A DNA stretch of 64,000 nt from UBA117 sp049975245 (GTDB taxonomy: Archaea > Methanobacteriota > Methanobacteria > Methanobacteriales > Methanobacteriaceae). Shown piece after piece: positions 63,382-64,000 of this stretch. The stretch covers positions 20,275 through 84,274 of the forward strand of contig JBNGDB010000010.1 of the NCBI GenBank assembly GCA_049975245.1, written 5' to 3'. The notes under the pieces were generated by a model. That model was not told where the DNA came from and did not search any database. It saw only the letters and a program-made list of their open reading frames with translations. The first letter of the stretch is position 1. The number at the start of each line of letters is the position of its first letter. The translations under genes were made by a program, and so were the position numbers.

Positions 63382-63537
63382 CTAGGTAAAACGTAGTGCG
63401 ATGCAGAAAACTGCCAGCAGAATGGTCATTATTACTACTTGTTCAGGACTTAATTTTGGTCCTCGGGTTTCTTCATCGAAATATCTAACCAATCCAGCAC
63501 CACTGGGAGGTAAGGATTTTTTGTCTTTTTTTGCCAT
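63382..63537 (-). CDS. secG: Preprotein translocase subunit Sec61-beta (SecG)
   Basis: A 51-residue tail-anchored subunit of the SecYEG-type channel. The N-terminal KKDKKSLPPSGAGLVRYFDE, the EETRGPKLSPEQV block and a single C-terminal helix (VVIMTILLAVFCIALRF) are typical of archaeal Sec61-beta. GGTGAT precedes the ATG. First gene of a pair with purB. Confidence 0.95.
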   Translation of the reverse strand: MAKKDKKSLPPSGAGLVRYFDEETRGPKLSPEQVVIMTILLAVFCIALRFT

Positions 63538-64000
63538 TATTATCACCGATTAATATAAGATAAATAAATTTTGAAAATTTATATTTCAATTTTCTTATTA
63601 ATAGATACAAATTCTATTATATGAATGAAAACTATTTAAATTTTGTTCATGTTATTCATTAAATTGATATTTTTTATAAAATATTTTTTATTTAAACTTT
63701 TTAAACAATTATTTTTTAAATCAACCTACTAATTCCATTTTTCAGATTTTTATTTATGATAGCCAGTCGAGAATTATTATAATTCATAAATTAATATCAA
63801 TCTTTTGAAAATGTAACTAATTTTCATTTTTTTTAAAAACATTTCATTTTTTTAGGGTAATGATTATTAATTGAGCTAAAATAGTTTAAATTATCGTAAT
63901 ACTTTAAAAGGGTATAAAATTTATTTAAATTCTATTTATTTCTTTAAAGGACACTGTCAAAAACTTGGTGGTTTTTAATTTTGCGTTTTTGATAAACAAT
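63538..64000. other. AT-rich gap at the right edge, with an inverted repeat near the end
   Basis: About 460 bases without an identifiable gene. The promoter of the secG-purB pair must lie at its left side. In the last 50 bases, TGTCAAAAAC (63955-63964) is repeated in inverted form as GTTTTTGATA (63985-63994) with eight of ten bases matching; this could be a hairpin or the tip of an insertion sequence continuing beyond the window. Confidence 0.4.

Overview
The window is one stretch of an AT-rich archaeal chromosome, most likely from a mesophilic, Methanobacterium-like member of the Methanobacteriales. The diagnostic genes are CfbD (coenzyme F430 synthesis), the coenzyme F390 synthetase, the CoM/CoB-dependent fumarate reductase subunit TfrA, O-phosphoseryl-tRNA synthetase SepS, the CTP-dependent riboflavin kinase, the archaeal DadD deaminase, the small subunit of the aconitase-X-type phosphomevalonate dehydratase, Sec61-beta and class III (QXSAEY) pilin signals. 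Shine-Dalgarno sequences of the GGAGGTGAT type and archaeal TATA boxes occur throughout.

Layout. 1-9.2 kb: end of a PadR-controlled ABC exporter operon, a sugar-phosphate isomerase-like protein, a DUF362/ferredoxin protein, a TMEM175-type channel, a HAD protein, a LysE exporter, an ornithine cyclodeaminase/alanine dehydrogenase homologue, a coiled-coil protein and a secreted transglutaminase with a Tyr/Lys/Trp-rich segment. 9.2-16.2 kb: TrkA, a DUF1624 membrane protein, GatA, a GATase/BioD-like fusion, a 58-residue protein and the ribK-ribB operon. 16.5-24.5 kb: sepS and tfrA (divergent), a frameshifted BAAT-type hydrolase, the dadD-HAD operon and hisG. 24.5-28.2 kb: a gene-poor gap, a MacB/Lol-type ABC exporter and a FAH-family protein. 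28.2-34.9 kb: nadE-cutA and leuS, a Get3/ArsA ATPase, a cupin and cbiE. 35-49.8 kb: a secreted subtilase, YchF, a Na,K-ATPase-like P-type pump next to a TVGYGD potassium channel, sfsA with an M14-like deacylase, cfbD, a nucleotidyltransferase-cupin fusion, hisH, a PurM-like protein and membrane proteins. 50-53.4 kb: tRNA-Arg(GCG), then a run of F390 synthetase, truD and acnX small subunit. 53.4-61.7 kb: two families of small Gly/Ala/Ile-rich membrane proteins, a pilin, and an amidohydrolase-copA-YHS run. 62-63.5 kb: purB and secE/G-type Sec61-beta.

The genes are mostly housekeeping and methanogen-specific. Themes include cation handling (TMEM175, TrkA, P2C-like ATPase, RCK channel, CopA), cofactor synthesis (riboflavin, F430, corrinoid, NAD, F390) and translation (GatA, SepS, LeuS, TruD, tRNA-Arg, YchF).

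The most unusual signals are: (1) five loci where a good Shine-Dalgarno sequence is followed at normal spacing by AUU, AUA, AUC or ACG instead of AUG/GUG/UUG; (2) a cluster of small membrane proteins, including a threefold internal repeat of an otherwise single-copy domain, and a 65-bp perfect repeat inside two diverged paralogues; (3) a Na,K-ATPase-like pump beside a K+ channel; (4) a HAD enzyme lacking the second catalytic Asp. I saw no CRISPR array, no rRNA and no complete insertion sequence.
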